Below the pieces are notes generated by a model. It had not been told where the DNA came from. It did no database searches and saw only the letters and a list, made by a program, of their open reading frames with translations. 64,000 nucleotides of DNA, from NCBI GenBank assembly GCA_964586455.1, contig CAZPHV010000018.1:1-64000 (forward strand). The letters are read 5' to 3'. Shown piece after piece: positions 37,165 through 45,986 of the stretch. A program made the translations under genes and the position numbers. The DNA is from Aquimonas sp964586455. GTDB taxonomy: Bacteria; Pseudomonadota; Gammaproteobacteria; Xanthomonadales; Xanthomonadaceae. Within the stretch, counting starts at the first letter, position 1. Every line of letters starts with the position of its first letter.

Positions 37165-37632
37165 CTAGATCTCGGTGACTCCCAGCGGCGACACCAACCA
37201 GCAGTGTAGCCGCAGAGCGGCGCGAGCATGCGTGGGCACCTTGCGAAGCTGGCGCTCCCAGACCAGATCATTGGGTGCCGCCAGCGCAAAGTTCAGCGCC
37301 TGGCCGCGCATCTGCAGGACCAGCTGACCCAGTGCCGAGTAGACCGCCTGTTCGCGCTGACGCGAGGACTGCCCTTCAGCTTCGATCAGCCACAGACCAT
37401 GCTGCGGATGTTCGGCCACCACATCGGCGCGACCCAACTGGGGGTGCGCGCCGATCTGCACGCCTGAGCTGCGCAGACGGGCTTCCGCGATCTGCGCGCG
37501 CTCGCGTTTGTCCTGCGGATGCTTGCCGCCCTTGGCGCGCTCCATCGCATCCACGTCGACCCATACCGACCAGCCATCCGACGGTGGGAAGCGCCAGGCG
37601 ACCAGCCACTACTTCGCTTCCAGCTGATACAT
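37165..37632 (-). pseudogene. Nuclease-like gene with an amber stop at codon 8
   Basis: From the ATG at 37632 the frame reads MYQLEAK, then TAG (37609-37611), and stays open to 37165 with protein-like sequence: WLVAWRFPPSDGWSVWVDVD, DAMERAKGGKHPQDKRERA and GRADVVAEHPQHGLWLIEAE. The segment AD...WLIEAEGQSS could be a PD-(D/E)xK-type core, but this is weak. An internal ATG at 37554 would still give 129 residues, missing about 27. Because coding-like sequence exists on both sides of the TAG, I read it as a nonsense mutation or a sequencing error. Confidence 0.6.
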
Positions 37633-37641
37633 GGCTATTCC

Positions 37642-37875
37642 TCAGTCCGGTTTCACAGTCCGCTGCTTGTGCAGGATGGCGCGCAGCCCGTCGATCGTGA
37701 GCGCTGGCTTCCGGGTGTGCAGCATGGCGTGGCAGTTGGGGCAGACGGGCACCAGGTCCTCGATCGGATCCACGACGTACTCGCGACCGATCGATGACAG
37801 CTCGACTTTGTGATGGACGTGGATGAAGCCTACCCCGCGCCGGATTTCTTGTGCTCCCGCCGCATTTTTCTCCAT
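37642..37875 (-). pseudogene. C-terminal fragment of an HNH endonuclease
   Basis: This 77-residue frame carries the second half of an HNH domain: GFIHVHHKVELSSIG, DPIEDLVPVCPNCHAMLHTR and a short tail. The first half, with the other zinc cysteines (HKPICQACTFDFEATYGDIG), lies about 1 kb upstream on the same strand. An ATG with GAGGAG upstream precedes a 14-residue non-homologous start (MEKNAAGAQEIRRG), so the fragment might be translated, but alone it lacks part of the zinc site. Confidence 0.75.
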
Positions 37876-38861
37876 GCCGGCGTCTCCTCATCTCAGCATG
37901 GGACTGACGTACGCGATGCACCGTTTCGCAGGCGCGACCCTGTGTTCCGGCAAGTTGTCTGTGTGGGCACACCGAATTCAGATGCCGAACTAAACGATCC
38001 GACGAATCTGGGCGTCTCCGCCCTCAGACGTTCTTACGCACGTTACAGCGAGTGCAGCGATGTTGGGCCGAGGGTTGCCCTAGTGAACCTGACGACCCGT
38101 ATTGTGGCCGTCGGTCTTCACCAGTACCTGATCGGAACCCTCTCTTTCGCCTTGAAGCTAACATCGCAAAATAAAGGATAGACCGGCTTAATTCGAGAGC
38201 CATGGTCAACGAACGTTCTTCCTGCGATGGTCCGTGCCGTCTCCCGGGCAATGCAATCTGTATAGCCGCGAGCATCCCGACTGGAATGTTCATCACATGC
38301 CATCCTGATCCGTACAACCGATCCAGGATCCAGGTCGCTTGCAACCATCGGTCGATGGCGGACCTTATTGAATTCTCGAATGACTTCCCCTGCCGCATCG
38401 CAGGCCCGAACATATTCAGAGCTGTTTGCATACATCAGGACACCGGCAATGACGACAACTACGCAGGCGGCAAAACCAGCAACTAGCCGAAACAGAACTT
38501 TTCCTACATCGTTTGTACCTGTCTTGTGGACTGCCACATATGGTCGATTGTTCGTCTTCGCTCCTTGATTCCGATCAGGAGGCGCGGCCTCTTCGCGTTT
38601 GGGCCGGCCGACGGGATAACCGCAGTTTGGACATGCTGCTGCAGCGGTAGACACGGACCAAGAACACTCTGGGCATAGGACAAGCGCCATGTTCGACCTC
38701 TTCGGTTGACCATTGTTGTTTGAAAAGACTGCAACACGCCGCTGACCATAGGGCATCGCTCCCCCATGCGAGACGCCCCGAGAATCCCTGATCCTGCCTG
38801 AATCGGTCAAGCCCGCACCCGAACGTCGGAACGGCGCTTGCAAGGTGTCTGAACTAACTAG
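37838..38861 (-). mobile_element. ~1 kb insertion splitting the HNH gene, carrying a zinc-ribbon membrane protein
   Basis: The boundaries are inferred from where the HNH domain sequence stops (YGDIG) and resumes (GFIHVHHK). The insert is visibly less GC-rich than its surroundings and has no transposase. It contains one likely gene (38118-38690). I saw no clear terminal inverted repeats; a GG dinucleotide is shared at the two junctions. It could be a transposon remnant, a cassette or a recombination scar. Confidence 0.55.
38118..38690 (-). CDS. Zinc-ribbon protein with one membrane helix
   Basis: This is a 190-residue protein of unknown function. The N-terminus has a zinc ribbon, CPEC and CPNCGYPVG, joined by a short linker to a membrane helix (about 67-87, VLFRLVAGFAACVVVVIAGVL). 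A C-terminal domain has four Cys (CDAAG, ACDEH, DCIARE, FCDVS), perhaps disulphide-bonded outside the cell. The frame is open upstream into the HNH gene, but the ATG before ALVLCPEC is the natural start. It lies within the insertion splitting the HNH gene. Base composition differs from its neighbours, which suggests transfer. Confidence 0.7.
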   Translation of the reverse strand: MALVLCPECSWSVSTAAAACPNCGYPVGRPKREEAAPPDRNQGAKTNNRPYVAVHKTGTNDVGKVLFRLVAGFAACVVVVIAGVLMYANSSEYVRACDAAGEVIREFNKVRHRPMVASDLDPGSVVRIRMACDEHSSRDARGYTDCIARETARTIAGRTFVDHGSRIKPVYPLFCDVSFKAKERVPIRYW

Positions 38862-39488
38862 GCCGATGTCACCGTAGGTCGCCTCGAAGTCGAAGGTGCA
38901 GGCCTGGCAGATTGGCTTGTGGCGCTCGATGCAGCGACGACGCGCATCCGGGTTGCGTTCGTAGGCGTTGACGGTGACTCGGCGCAGGGCACCCTCGACA
39001 TGAACCTCGTCCTCGGTGACTTCGTCGGGGCGCCAGTCGGGCAGAAGCGTCGCACCCAGATCCGCTTCGCGCGGAACTCGGTTAGCAATCCAGTCGAGCG
39101 CAAGCTCGACCGAACGTACCACCAAGTAGCAGGCATTCATGGCCCGCGAATGCGATGTGTCGTGAAATTCAAAGTCGTCGCGCGAGGCACGGCCACCCAG
39201 CCTCGACAGCAGATCGGCTTCAACCGAAGGCACCTGTGAGTTGAAGCAATGGTCCCCGCCGTTGTCGGGAAAATGCACTCCAAACACGGCCTCTCGACTC
39301 AGCACCGAAGGGTTTACGTAGCCCAGGTTCACGCCGTCGCTGAGCACGCGAACGGTCTTGCGAAGGTCGGCCCTGCCGAACACCGTCACGCAGCCGAAGC
39401 GCTCGCGCGCTTCCGCCAGAAAGCGACGCAACGCGGGCGTTTCTACGCCCTCGAACCTATCGGGCAACAGCGGCGCGTGTGTGGACAT
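38862..39488 (-). pseudogene. N-terminal part of an HNH endonuclease, interrupted
   Basis: Starting at MSTHAPLLPDRFEGVETP, this about 209-residue segment holds an N-terminal domain of unknown fold (landmarks GVNLGYVNPSVL, HFPDNGGDHCFNSQ, FEFHDTSHSRAMNACY) and then the first half of an HNH domain (RRRCIERHKPICQACTFDFE). After GDIG the frame continues into foreign sequence of the insertion. The matching second half is at 37642-37837. It neighbours the MmeI-type enzyme, so it may have been part of a restriction locus. Confidence 0.7.
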
Positions 39489-39594
39489 GGCTTGCTCTCC
39501 TCCAGATGCATGTGCGGGGCGTTGCCCTGCCAACGGGCATGCCTGAACGGTCTGACGGACACGCCAGCTGATCTGGCGAACGCGCCGCTCTAAG

Positions 39595-39705
39595 CCCCTC
39601 TCCCCTGGTGGGAGAGGGGTTGGGGAGAGGGGGACAGCCCCCCGCAGCACGCTTGCCCCCTCTCCCCCGCCCCTCTCCCACAAGGGGAGAGGGGAGATAC
39701 GTATC
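39595..39705. repeat. CCCCTCTCCC-type palindromic repeats
   Basis: Two GC-rich hairpin units of the CCCCTCTCCC...GGGAGAGGGG type lie between the HNH gene and the restriction-modification gene. The second has arms CCCCTCTCCC and GGGGAGAGGGG around ACAA. They are extragenic repeats; the arms could also terminate transcripts. Confidence 0.75.
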
Positions 39706-39718
39706 CCTCAGACTCAAG

Positions 39719-42505
39719 CTACTGTTCGGCTTCCGCGGCTCGCTTGCCACGCCCGCGCTTAGGCTTCTCCGCCGGCAGCAGGCTGGTCAGGGCCTGGTAG
39801 CGTTCGAACAGGAAGGCGACCCGTTCGGCGTCGGTACTGAGTTTCGGTGCCTTGCGGCCGGCGGCCTTCTCGACCGCGGTGTAGGCGGCATCGACGGCGC
39901 GGTCGAGCTGCTGGTGGGCTTTCATCAGGGCCGGCGGCATCGACAGCGGGTCGTAGAGGTCGGCGAGCGTGCTGTCGGGAAAAGCGGCGCGCGCATCGAG
40001 CACGGCCTGGGCGGCGGTTTCGATGGCGCTGCGGGCCTTGTCGTCGAGCGGCTCGGGCCAGGGGAAGTTGTTGTAGACGATGCCTGCGGAGTAGCGGTAG
40101 TCGCTCTTCAAGCGCCCGCAGACCGAGCGGACCCAAGCCATGTGCATCGTCGAGGTCATCACCCCGAAGTGGAACACTGTTGCGCCGCTCAACATTAAAC
40201 AGGCATTGGAAGCAACGGCGCCCCGCTCAACGGCCATTGGAATGAACGCGCGCACCTCTGAGCTTGACTTCGGAATCAACAGGAACTCAGAGGGAACCAC
40301 GGTTTCACGGAAATGCGACGGCCGGGCTGCAAACCCCTGAGACGAACGACTGGAGGCGCGGAACGACCTAACGCGTTCGACACGAACCATCACTTCCGGC
40401 ATCGACCTAAGCTCGGAAGGACTCGCATCTGCCAGCCAAAGGCAGTACGACGGAATCGAGTTTATGAACCCGTGCCCTGTACGCCAAGGTCGGACCCATC
40501 GCACAGAGTTCGGCTCAGCGGCTACCAGTCGATCCATCTCAACCTGGGTCAATCCAGATAGATGACCATCGTCAAGCGGCGTAATCCCCTCCACCATCTT
40601 CGGAACCCCACAGAGAGGGTTGCGTCGATTCGGCAGAAGCACTGCCGGCGCATCCACCAGATAAGCATTGATTTGCCTTGCAGCTATGAACAGTGACGTT
40701 TCCGCACCCTTTGGTTGAACGTAGATTCCTTGGATGGGAGCATCTCCCGCGCAGGAGAAGCCCACGATCACGCAGTGAACGGCAGCAGCGCCAGCAGCTT
40801 CACTTGTCCATCGGAAGGTCTGGTGCGCGAAGGTAATCCGAGCTTGAAGCGGATATAGCGCGCCCCACAGGATCCCCACCTGCTCACCCTGCGTCGTCGA
40901 GTTTGTTGACACGAACCCACAACTGATGCGAGTCCCTTGCATTGCGCGCGCCGCCTTGAGAAACCAAGCGCAGACGAGATCAAGAACACCTGCACCTTTG
41001 ACATCGCTGAAGATCGCAAGCAGGTCGGACTTCTGTTCAGCAGTCTGTTCCTTCTTCCCCACAAACGGCGGATTCCCAAGGATGTAGCTCAACCGCTCCT
41101 TCGGCACCACCTCATTCCAGTCGATGCGCAGCGCGTTGTCGTGGACGATCGTGGCCGACTTCACCAGCGGCAGGCGGGCGAAGTATTCGCCAAACTGCTC
41201 GCCGACGCGGATGTTCATCTGGTGATCCATCAGCCACAGCGCGACCTGGGCGATCTGGGCCGGGAACTCTTCGATCTCGATGCCGTAGAACTGGTCGACG
41301 TCCACCGCGACGTGCTCGGACACGCGGGTCAGCAGGCTGTCCTGCACGGCGTACAGGCGCGTCAGCACCTCAAGCTCAAGCAGGCGCAGCTCGCGGTAGG
41401 CGATGACCAGAAAGTTGCCGCAGCCGCAGGCCGGGTCGAGAAAGCGCAGGTTGGCCAGCTTGATGTGGAAGCTCTTGAGCCGCGCGGTGTTGCCGCCGAT
41501 TTTCTCCAGCTCGGCCTTCAGCTCGTCCAGAAACAGCGGGCCGATCAGCTTGAGGATGTTCTTCTCGCTGGTGTAGTGCGCGCCCAGGTTGCGGCGGGCC
41601 TTGGCGTCCATCACCGACTGGAACATCGAGCCGAAGATGGCCGGGCTGATGCGACTCCAATCCAGCGCGGTGGCATCCAGCAGCGCGCTGCGCATGCTGG
41701 CGTCGAAGGCAGGGATCGGCAGAAACTCCTCGAACAGCCGACCGTTGACGTAGGGGAACTCGGCCAGCTGCTCATCGAGGCTGCGCTGGCGGCGATCCTT
41801 GGCGGTGTTCAGCACCTGGAACAGCTGGGTCAGCCATTGGCCGAGATCGCTGCCGTCGACGCCGGTGCGCTGGCGCAGCAGCTCGGTGAAGGCGTTGCGC
41901 TCGAAGATGCCGGTGTCATCCGCGAACAGACAGAACAACAGCCGAACCAGCAGCACTTCCAGCGCATGGCCCTCGTAGCCCGAGGCTTTCAGCGCGTCGT
42001 GCAGGCGGCCCATGCGTTCGGCCGCCTGTACGTTGACAGGGTCTTCTTCCTTGTAGGTGCGCGCCTGGTAGCCGGCGATGAAGCCGAAGCGACGCACTTG
42101 TTTGTGCAGATCAGCAAGAACGAACTCGACCGCGGCTTCGCCGGTGTCGAGGTCGTACAGGCGGAAGCGGGCGAAATCGGATACCAGCAGATAGCGCGGC
42201 AGCTCGGCCTCACTCAGGCCTGCGAAATAGTCGCGCGCCTGGGCATGAGCACGATCGAGGTCTTTGCCGCGCGACTTGTGCTCGATCAGAAGCACGCCCT
42301 TCCAGAGCAAGTCGATGTAGCCATCGCGGCCATCCAGCTTCTTGACCTTGCGCTCGAAGGTGCTGACCCGGCGCCGATGAATACCGAATACGTTGAAGAA
42401 GCCGTCCCAGAAGCTCTTGGCTTCGGCATCCTCGGAGGATTCGTCCGCCCACTCGCGCGAGAAGCGCAGGGCGCGGTCCTTGATTTCGTTCCAGCTCAGC
42501 GGCAT
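39719..42505 (-). CDS. MmeI-type (type IIL) restriction-modification enzyme
   Basis: This single polypeptide of 928 residues should methylate and cut DNA. The N-terminal PD-(D/E)xK nuclease has Asp65, Glu75 and Lys77 (DLLWKGVLLIEHK), with the same Asp-Glu-Lys spacing as I recall for MmeI. A helical connector with GRLFEEFLPIPAFD follows, then the MTase with motif I LDPACGCGNFLVIAYRELR and motif IV ILGNPPFVGK. The target-recognition and C-terminal part includes SDYRYSAGIVYNNFPWPEP and ends in a basic tail. The length matches MmeI (about 919). The start is at MPLSWNEIKD, which aligns with the MmeI N-terminus. No separate methylase is needed, and it looks intact beside broken nuclease genes. Confidence 0.93.
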   Translation of the reverse strand: MPLSWNEIKDRALRFSREWADESSEDAEAKSFWDGFFNVFGIHRRRVSTFERKVKKLDGRDGYIDLLWKGVLLIEHKSRGKDLDRAHAQARDYFAGLSEAELPRYLLVSDFARFRLYDLDTGEAAVEFVLADLHKQVRRFGFIAGYQARTYKEEDPVNVQAAERMGRLHDALKASGYEGHALEVLLVRLLFCLFADDTGIFERNAFTELLRQRTGVDGSDLGQWLTQLFQVLNTAKDRRQRSLDEQLAEFPYVNGRLFEEFLPIPAFDASMRSALLDATALDWSRISPAIFGSMFQSVMDAKARRNLGAHYTSEKNILKLIGPLFLDELKAELEKIGGNTARLKSFHIKLANLRFLDPACGCGNFLVIAYRELRLLELEVLTRLYAVQDSLLTRVSEHVAVDVDQFYGIEIEEFPAQIAQVALWLMDHQMNIRVGEQFGEYFARLPLVKSATIVHDNALRIDWNEVVPKERLSYILGNPPFVGKKEQTAEQKSDLLAIFSDVKGAGVLDLVCAWFLKAARAMQGTRISCGFVSTNSTTQGEQVGILWGALYPLQARITFAHQTFRWTSEAAGAAAVHCVIVGFSCAGDAPIQGIYVQPKGAETSLFIAARQINAYLVDAPAVLLPNRRNPLCGVPKMVEGITPLDDGHLSGLTQVEMDRLVAAEPNSVRWVRPWRTGHGFINSIPSYCLWLADASPSELRSMPEVMVRVERVRSFRASSRSSQGFAARPSHFRETVVPSEFLLIPKSSSEVRAFIPMAVERGAVASNACLMLSGATVFHFGVMTSTMHMAWVRSVCGRLKSDYRYSAGIVYNNFPWPEPLDDKARSAIETAAQAVLDARAAFPDSTLADLYDPLSMPPALMKAHQQLDRAVDAAYTAVEKAAGRKAPKLSTDAERVAFLFERYQALTSLLPAEKPKRGRGKRAAEAEQ

Positions 42506-43003
42506 GCAGCGCCCCCCGACATGCGAAGTCGGCGAGGATGCCATAGCGCAGCGGCGCTAGACTGCGCCCGCCGCGCGTCGGGCATGTCTTCCGTTGGGCT
42601 CATACCCCGAAACCGCCAAGGGCGTAGGGGGCGGGACGGCGCGCGGCACTTTCGGCGTGTCGCGGAGCTAGTGTAGTGCTTCGCACTTGGTCGAACGTAT
42701 CTGCGGCGTCCTTGCGCGGCTGGCGGCGTTGTTCGGCCGCTTCGCGGCTACGCCTTCGCTTCGCTCGGTCCTCCTCGCCATAGCGCTGCTATGACTCGTC
42801 GTCGCGCCTTGCCAGCCACGCAAAGCCACTCGCAGCTACTGTCCGCCAAGTACGAATCACTACACTGGCGCGCCGCGCAGAGTGCCTTCTCGCTGGCCTC
42901 CCCGGCATGTTCCATCGCAGGCGCGCAGGCGAGGCGATGCTGACGCGCTGCCGCAAGCTGCTAGAGTCGAATGCCCTGCATTCCCCGCCTTCGAGGAGCC
43001 GCC
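42506..43003. other. Intergenic region containing a hairpin-forming element
   Basis: Apart from the 197-bp inverted-repeat element at 42670-42866 there is no supported gene between the restriction-modification gene and aroE. The two genes are divergent, so promoters for both should lie here. Confidence 0.7.
42670..42866. mobile_element. MITE-like element with 24-bp imperfect terminal inverted repeats
   Basis: The left end AGTGTAGTGCTTCGCACTTGG matches the complement of the right end AGTGTAGTGATTCGTACTTGG at all but two positions (text trimmed to avoid long strings: arms begin AGTGTAGTG on both ends). The inner sequence is also partly self-complementary (GCGCGGCTGGC against GCGTGGCTGGC), so the whole 197 bp can fold into one long hairpin. 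It encodes no protein. Confidence 0.65.
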
Positions 43004-43846
43004 ATGACCCAGCACTTCGCCGTGTTCGGCCAGCCGATCAACCACTCGCTCTCGCCCTGGATCCACGCCGAGTTCGGCAAGCAGTGCGGGATCGATCTCG
43101 ATTACCGCGCGATCGAGGCGAGCCCGGCCGACTTTCCGACCGCCGTGGCCGCGTTTGCCGCGGCCGGTGGGCGCGGCGCGAACGTGACGCTGCCGCATAA
43201 GGAGGCCGCCTACGCCCTGTGCAAGGAAGTGAGCGAATACGCCTTCCATGCCGGTGCGGTGAACACCCTGATCCGTCAGGGCGACGGCTGGCTGGGCGAC
43301 AACACCGATGGCGCCGGCCTGATCCGCGATCTCACCGAACGTGAGCGTCTGGATCTGCGCGGCCGCCGCTGTCTGATGATCGGCGCGGGTGGTGCCGCTC
43401 GCGGGGTGGCGCCAGCCCTGCTTGAAGCCGGCGTGGCGGAACTGATGATCGTCAACCGCAGTCCCGAGCGTGCCGACAAGCTGGCCGATATCCTCGGCGA
43501 TCCGGAGCGCGTCAAAACCCGCTACTGGAAGGACCTCGACTCGCAGGGTCAGTTCGAGCTGATCATCAATGCGACCTCGGCGGGGCGCCTGAACGGCACG
43601 CTTGAGCTGCCCTTCGGCCTGCTGGCCATGCGTACTTTGTGCGTGGACCTGAGCTACGGCGAAGTGGCGATCCCCTTCCTGTCCTGGGCCCGGGCCGGCA
43701 ACTGCGAACACGCGGTCGACGGCCTCGGCATGTTGATCGAACAGGCCGCGGAGAGCTTTCTGCGCTGGCACGGCGTGCGCCCGCAGACCGAGGAGATCTA
43801 CGCCGCGTTGCGTGCCTCGGACTCACAGCTGCAAACCGCGGACTGA
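43004..43846 (+). CDS. aroE: Shikimate dehydrogenase
   Basis: This NADP-dependent enzyme of the shikimate pathway (3-dehydroshikimate to shikimate), 280 residues, is cytoplasmic. Marks are the shikimate-binding FGQPINHSLSPWIH and NVTLPHKEAAY, the Asp in GDNTDGAGL, the nucleotide-binding GAGGAARGV, NRSPERAD and the C-terminal DGLGMLIEQAA. The ATG follows GGAGCCGCC. The stop overlaps the start of the next gene (TGATG). Confidence 0.97.
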   Translation: MTQHFAVFGQPINHSLSPWIHAEFGKQCGIDLDYRAIEASPADFPTAVAAFAAAGGRGANVTLPHKEAAYALCKEVSEYAFHAGAVNTLIRQGDGWLGDNTDGAGLIRDLTERERLDLRGRRCLMIGAGGAARGVAPALLEAGVAELMIVNRSPERADKLADILGDPERVKTRYWKDLDSQGQFELIINATSAGRLNGTLELPFGLLAMRTLCVDLSYGEVAIPFLSWARAGNCEHAVDGLGMLIEQAAESFLRWHGVRPQTEEIYAALRASDSQLQTAD

Positions 43847-44097
43847 TGCTCTGTCGCGCTGGCTGCGGGGCCTGCTGCATTGCCCCCAGCATCAGCAGCC
43901 CCATCCCCGGCATGCCCGGCGGCAAGCCCGCCGGCGTGCGATGCGTACAGCTGGATGCACAGAATCGCTGCCGCATCTTCGGCCTACCTGAACGACCCGC
44001 CGTGTGCCTTGGGCTGAGGCCGGAGCCGTCCATGTGCGGCGCAGACGCCGCCGAGGCAATGGCGTATCTGGGGGCGCTGGAGCGGGCAACGGGCTAG
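43846..44097 (+). CDS. YkgJ-family cysteine cluster protein
   Basis: This 83-residue protein has the YkgJ/UPF0153 pattern of metal-binding cysteines: CRAGCGACC near the start, then CVQLDAQNRCRIF, and PAVCLGLRPEPSMCG. The family probably binds zinc or an iron-sulphur cluster; its role is unknown. It is translationally coupled to aroE by a TGATG overlap. Confidence 0.9.
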   Translation: MLCRAGCGACCIAPSISSPIPGMPGGKPAGVRCVQLDAQNRCRIFGLPERPAVCLGLRPEPSMCGADAAEAMAYLGALERATG

Positions 44098-44148
44098 CGG
44101 CGAAGGGCCCAGTCCATGCCTCGATGTACATACAAAACCGGCCTGTCC

Positions 44149-44174
44149 TTTACACGTGAGGTGTGACGTGTATA
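44149..44174. promoter_or_regulatory. Palindromic operator-like site upstream of the fic gene
   Basis: An inverted repeat, TTTACACGT and ACGTGTATA, is separated by 8 bases and ends 5 bases before the GTG start. Its position, overlapping the likely -10 region (TATAAG), suggests a repressor site; Fic-type genes with C-terminal winged helices can autoregulate. Inference only. Confidence 0.4.
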
Positions 44175-44178
44175 AGAA

Positions 44179-45288
44179 GTGGCGAATTTCTATGCATATC
44201 GCCACGACATGACCCTGCCACCGCTGCACGCCCTGACGCCGGATCGCTTCGATACCGCGCCCATCCTGAGGCGATTGAACACGGCCAGCCGAAGTCTGGC
44301 CGAGCTCAAGGGTGTGGCGGCGAGCATTCCGAATCAGGCCATCCTGATCAATACGCTGACCCTGCAGGAAGCCCGCGACAGTTCGGCAATCGAGAACATC
44401 GTTACCACGCAGGACGACCTCTACCGCGAGGATGATCCGGCGACTGCCTCTGGCAGCGCCATCAAGGAAGTATTGCGTTATCGGCAGGCATTGCAGGCGG
44501 GCTTCGAGCGCGTGCGCAGCACCGGCTTGCTCACACTCAACACTCTGCTTGAGATTCAGCAGCAGCTGGAGAGCAACCGAGCCGGCCTGCGCAAGCTGCC
44601 TGGAACCGCCTTGCGAGACAGTGCCGGCCGACTGGTCCACGAGCCGCCCCAGGACGCCCGCGAGGTGGCTCGTCTGATGGGCGAACTGGAACGCTTCATA
44701 CACGATGAGCCGCCTTTTCAGGTCGACCCGCTGGTGAAGATGGCCCTGGTCCATCACCAGTTCGAGAGCATCCACCCCTTCTACGACGGCAACGGCCGCA
44801 CCGGTCGCATCCTCAACGTGCTCTATCTGGTGAAGGAGGGCCTGCTCGATATCCCGGTGCTTTACCTGAGCCGACACATCGTCCGCACCAAGCCCGACTA
44901 CTACCGCCTGCTGCAGGCAGTCCGAGACGAGGACCGATGGGAAGAGTGGGTGCTGTACATGCTCGACGCCGTGGCCGAAGCCGCTCGCGAGACCGTCGAT
45001 ACGGTGATCGCCATCCGGGACCTGCTGCTCGCGATCAAGCAGCAGGTCCGCAGCGGGCACGAGTTCTACAGCCAGGATCTCATCAACAACCTGTTCAACC
45101 ATCCCTATACCCGGGTCGAGTTCGTTCAGCGCGAGCTCGGCGTCTCACGCATTACTGCGACCAAGTACCTGGATGCTCTGGCGGCTGATGGGGTGCTCGA
45201 CAAAGTGCGGGTGGGGCGCAACAACTACTACATCAATCGCCGTCTGTTCGAACTGCTGCAGCGCAACGACCCCAACACCGAGGCTTGA
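44179..45288 (+). CDS. Fic-family protein adenylyltransferase, class II, with C-terminal winged helix
   Basis: This 369-residue protein has an N-terminal inhibitory helix with SSAIEN (the S-x-x-x-E-N form), a Fic domain with the catalytic HPFYDGNGRTGR (His199) and a C-terminal winged-helix segment (ELGVSRITATKYLDAL). Fic enzymes transfer AMP from ATP to Tyr, Ser or Thr of target proteins, and the Glu of the inhibitory motif blocks ATP binding until relieved. The start chosen is GTG at MANFYAY; an ATG ten codons later is possible. It is followed closely by the YdeI-like gene. Confidence 0.92.
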   Translation: MANFYAYRHDMTLPPLHALTPDRFDTAPILRRLNTASRSLAELKGVAASIPNQAILINTLTLQEARDSSAIENIVTTQDDLYREDDPATASGSAIKEVLRYRQALQAGFERVRSTGLLTLNTLLEIQQQLESNRAGLRKLPGTALRDSAGRLVHEPPQDAREVARLMGELERFIHDEPPFQVDPLVKMALVHHQFESIHPFYDGNGRTGRILNVLYLVKEGLLDIPVLYLSRHIVRTKPDYYRLLQAVRDEDRWEEWVLYMLDAVAEAARETVDTVIAIRDLLLAIKQQVRSGHEFYSQDLINNLFNHPYTRVEFVQRELGVSRITATKYLDALAADGVLDKVRVGRNNYYINRRLFELLQRNDPNTEA

Positions 45289-45290
45289 CG

Positions 45291-45851
45291 ATGCCCCTCA
45301 AGCAGCACTTGCCGCAGGGTGAGCTCGACTTCAAAACCCGCCTGCTGCGCCCCGCAAAGCCCGCCGCCGCAGCCTGGGTCTTCTTTGTTCTTCCGCGTGA
45401 CATCAGCGCTCGACTGCCCACGCGCAGCCAAGTCGCGGTGCAGGGCCTGCTCGCGGGTCGTCCGTTCCAGGTGACCCTGGAGCCCGATGGCCAGGGCGGC
45501 CACTGGATGAAGGTCGAGTCGCAACTGATGACTCGGGCGGCCGTGTCGGCCGGTGACACGGTCGCAGTATCGATGACGGTGATGGCGCAGCAGCCCGAAC
45601 CCGAGCTGCCGGCCGACTGGCGCGCGGCACTGGATGAACATCCGGCGGCGCGCGCGACCTGGGATGACATCAGCGCGGTGGCGCGGCGCGACTGGATCCA
45701 ATGGATGACTTCAGGCAAGAAAGCCGAGACGCGCACGAAACGGATCGCGACGGCCTGCGACATGCTGGCCTCGGGCAAGCGCCGCGCCTGCTGCTTCGAT
45801 CGATCGGGCATCTACAGCGGTGCCTTCAGCGCGCCGGAAGCGGCAGAGTAG
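45291..45851 (+). CDS. YdeI/OmpD-associated family protein with DUF1905 domain
   Basis: This 186-residue protein has an N-terminal DUF1905 barrel (about 12-95, WVFFVLPRDISARLPTRS and WMKVESQLM) and a C-terminal YdeI-like helical part (about 110-175, LDEHPAARATWDDIS, SGKKAETRTKRIATACDMLA). The family is loosely linked to bacteriocin or stress tolerance, but its biochemistry is unknown. The ATG lies 2 bp after the fic stop, so cotranscription is likely. Confidence 0.85.
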   Translation: MPLKQHLPQGELDFKTRLLRPAKPAAAAWVFFVLPRDISARLPTRSQVAVQGLLAGRPFQVTLEPDGQGGHWMKVESQLMTRAAVSAGDTVAVSMTVMAQQPEPELPADWRAALDEHPAARATWDDISAVARRDWIQWMTSGKKAETRTKRIATACDMLASGKRRACCFDRSGIYSGAFSAPEAAE

Positions 45852-45986
45852 TCCTCCGCGGCGAATGTGCCTGCCGCGGACTCGCCACCGCCGATCACTC
45901 TCGACCCGCTCGCTATCGCACAGCATTCGCCGATATCGTTCGCTGTCCCGCCCGACGGCGGCACACATTCACCCCGGGAGAACGTA

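Noticed and set aside
38118..39683. One continuous 521-codon protein
   Set aside because: The frame is open by chance through the insertion. The first 65 codons are repeat-derived, and the N-terminal HNH part and the zinc-ribbon protein are better read as separate units.
45855..45880. TCCGCGGC/GCCGCGGA hairpin after the YdeI-like gene as terminator
   Set aside because: The 8-bp stem has a 10-base loop and no T-run; it is too weak to list as a terminator.
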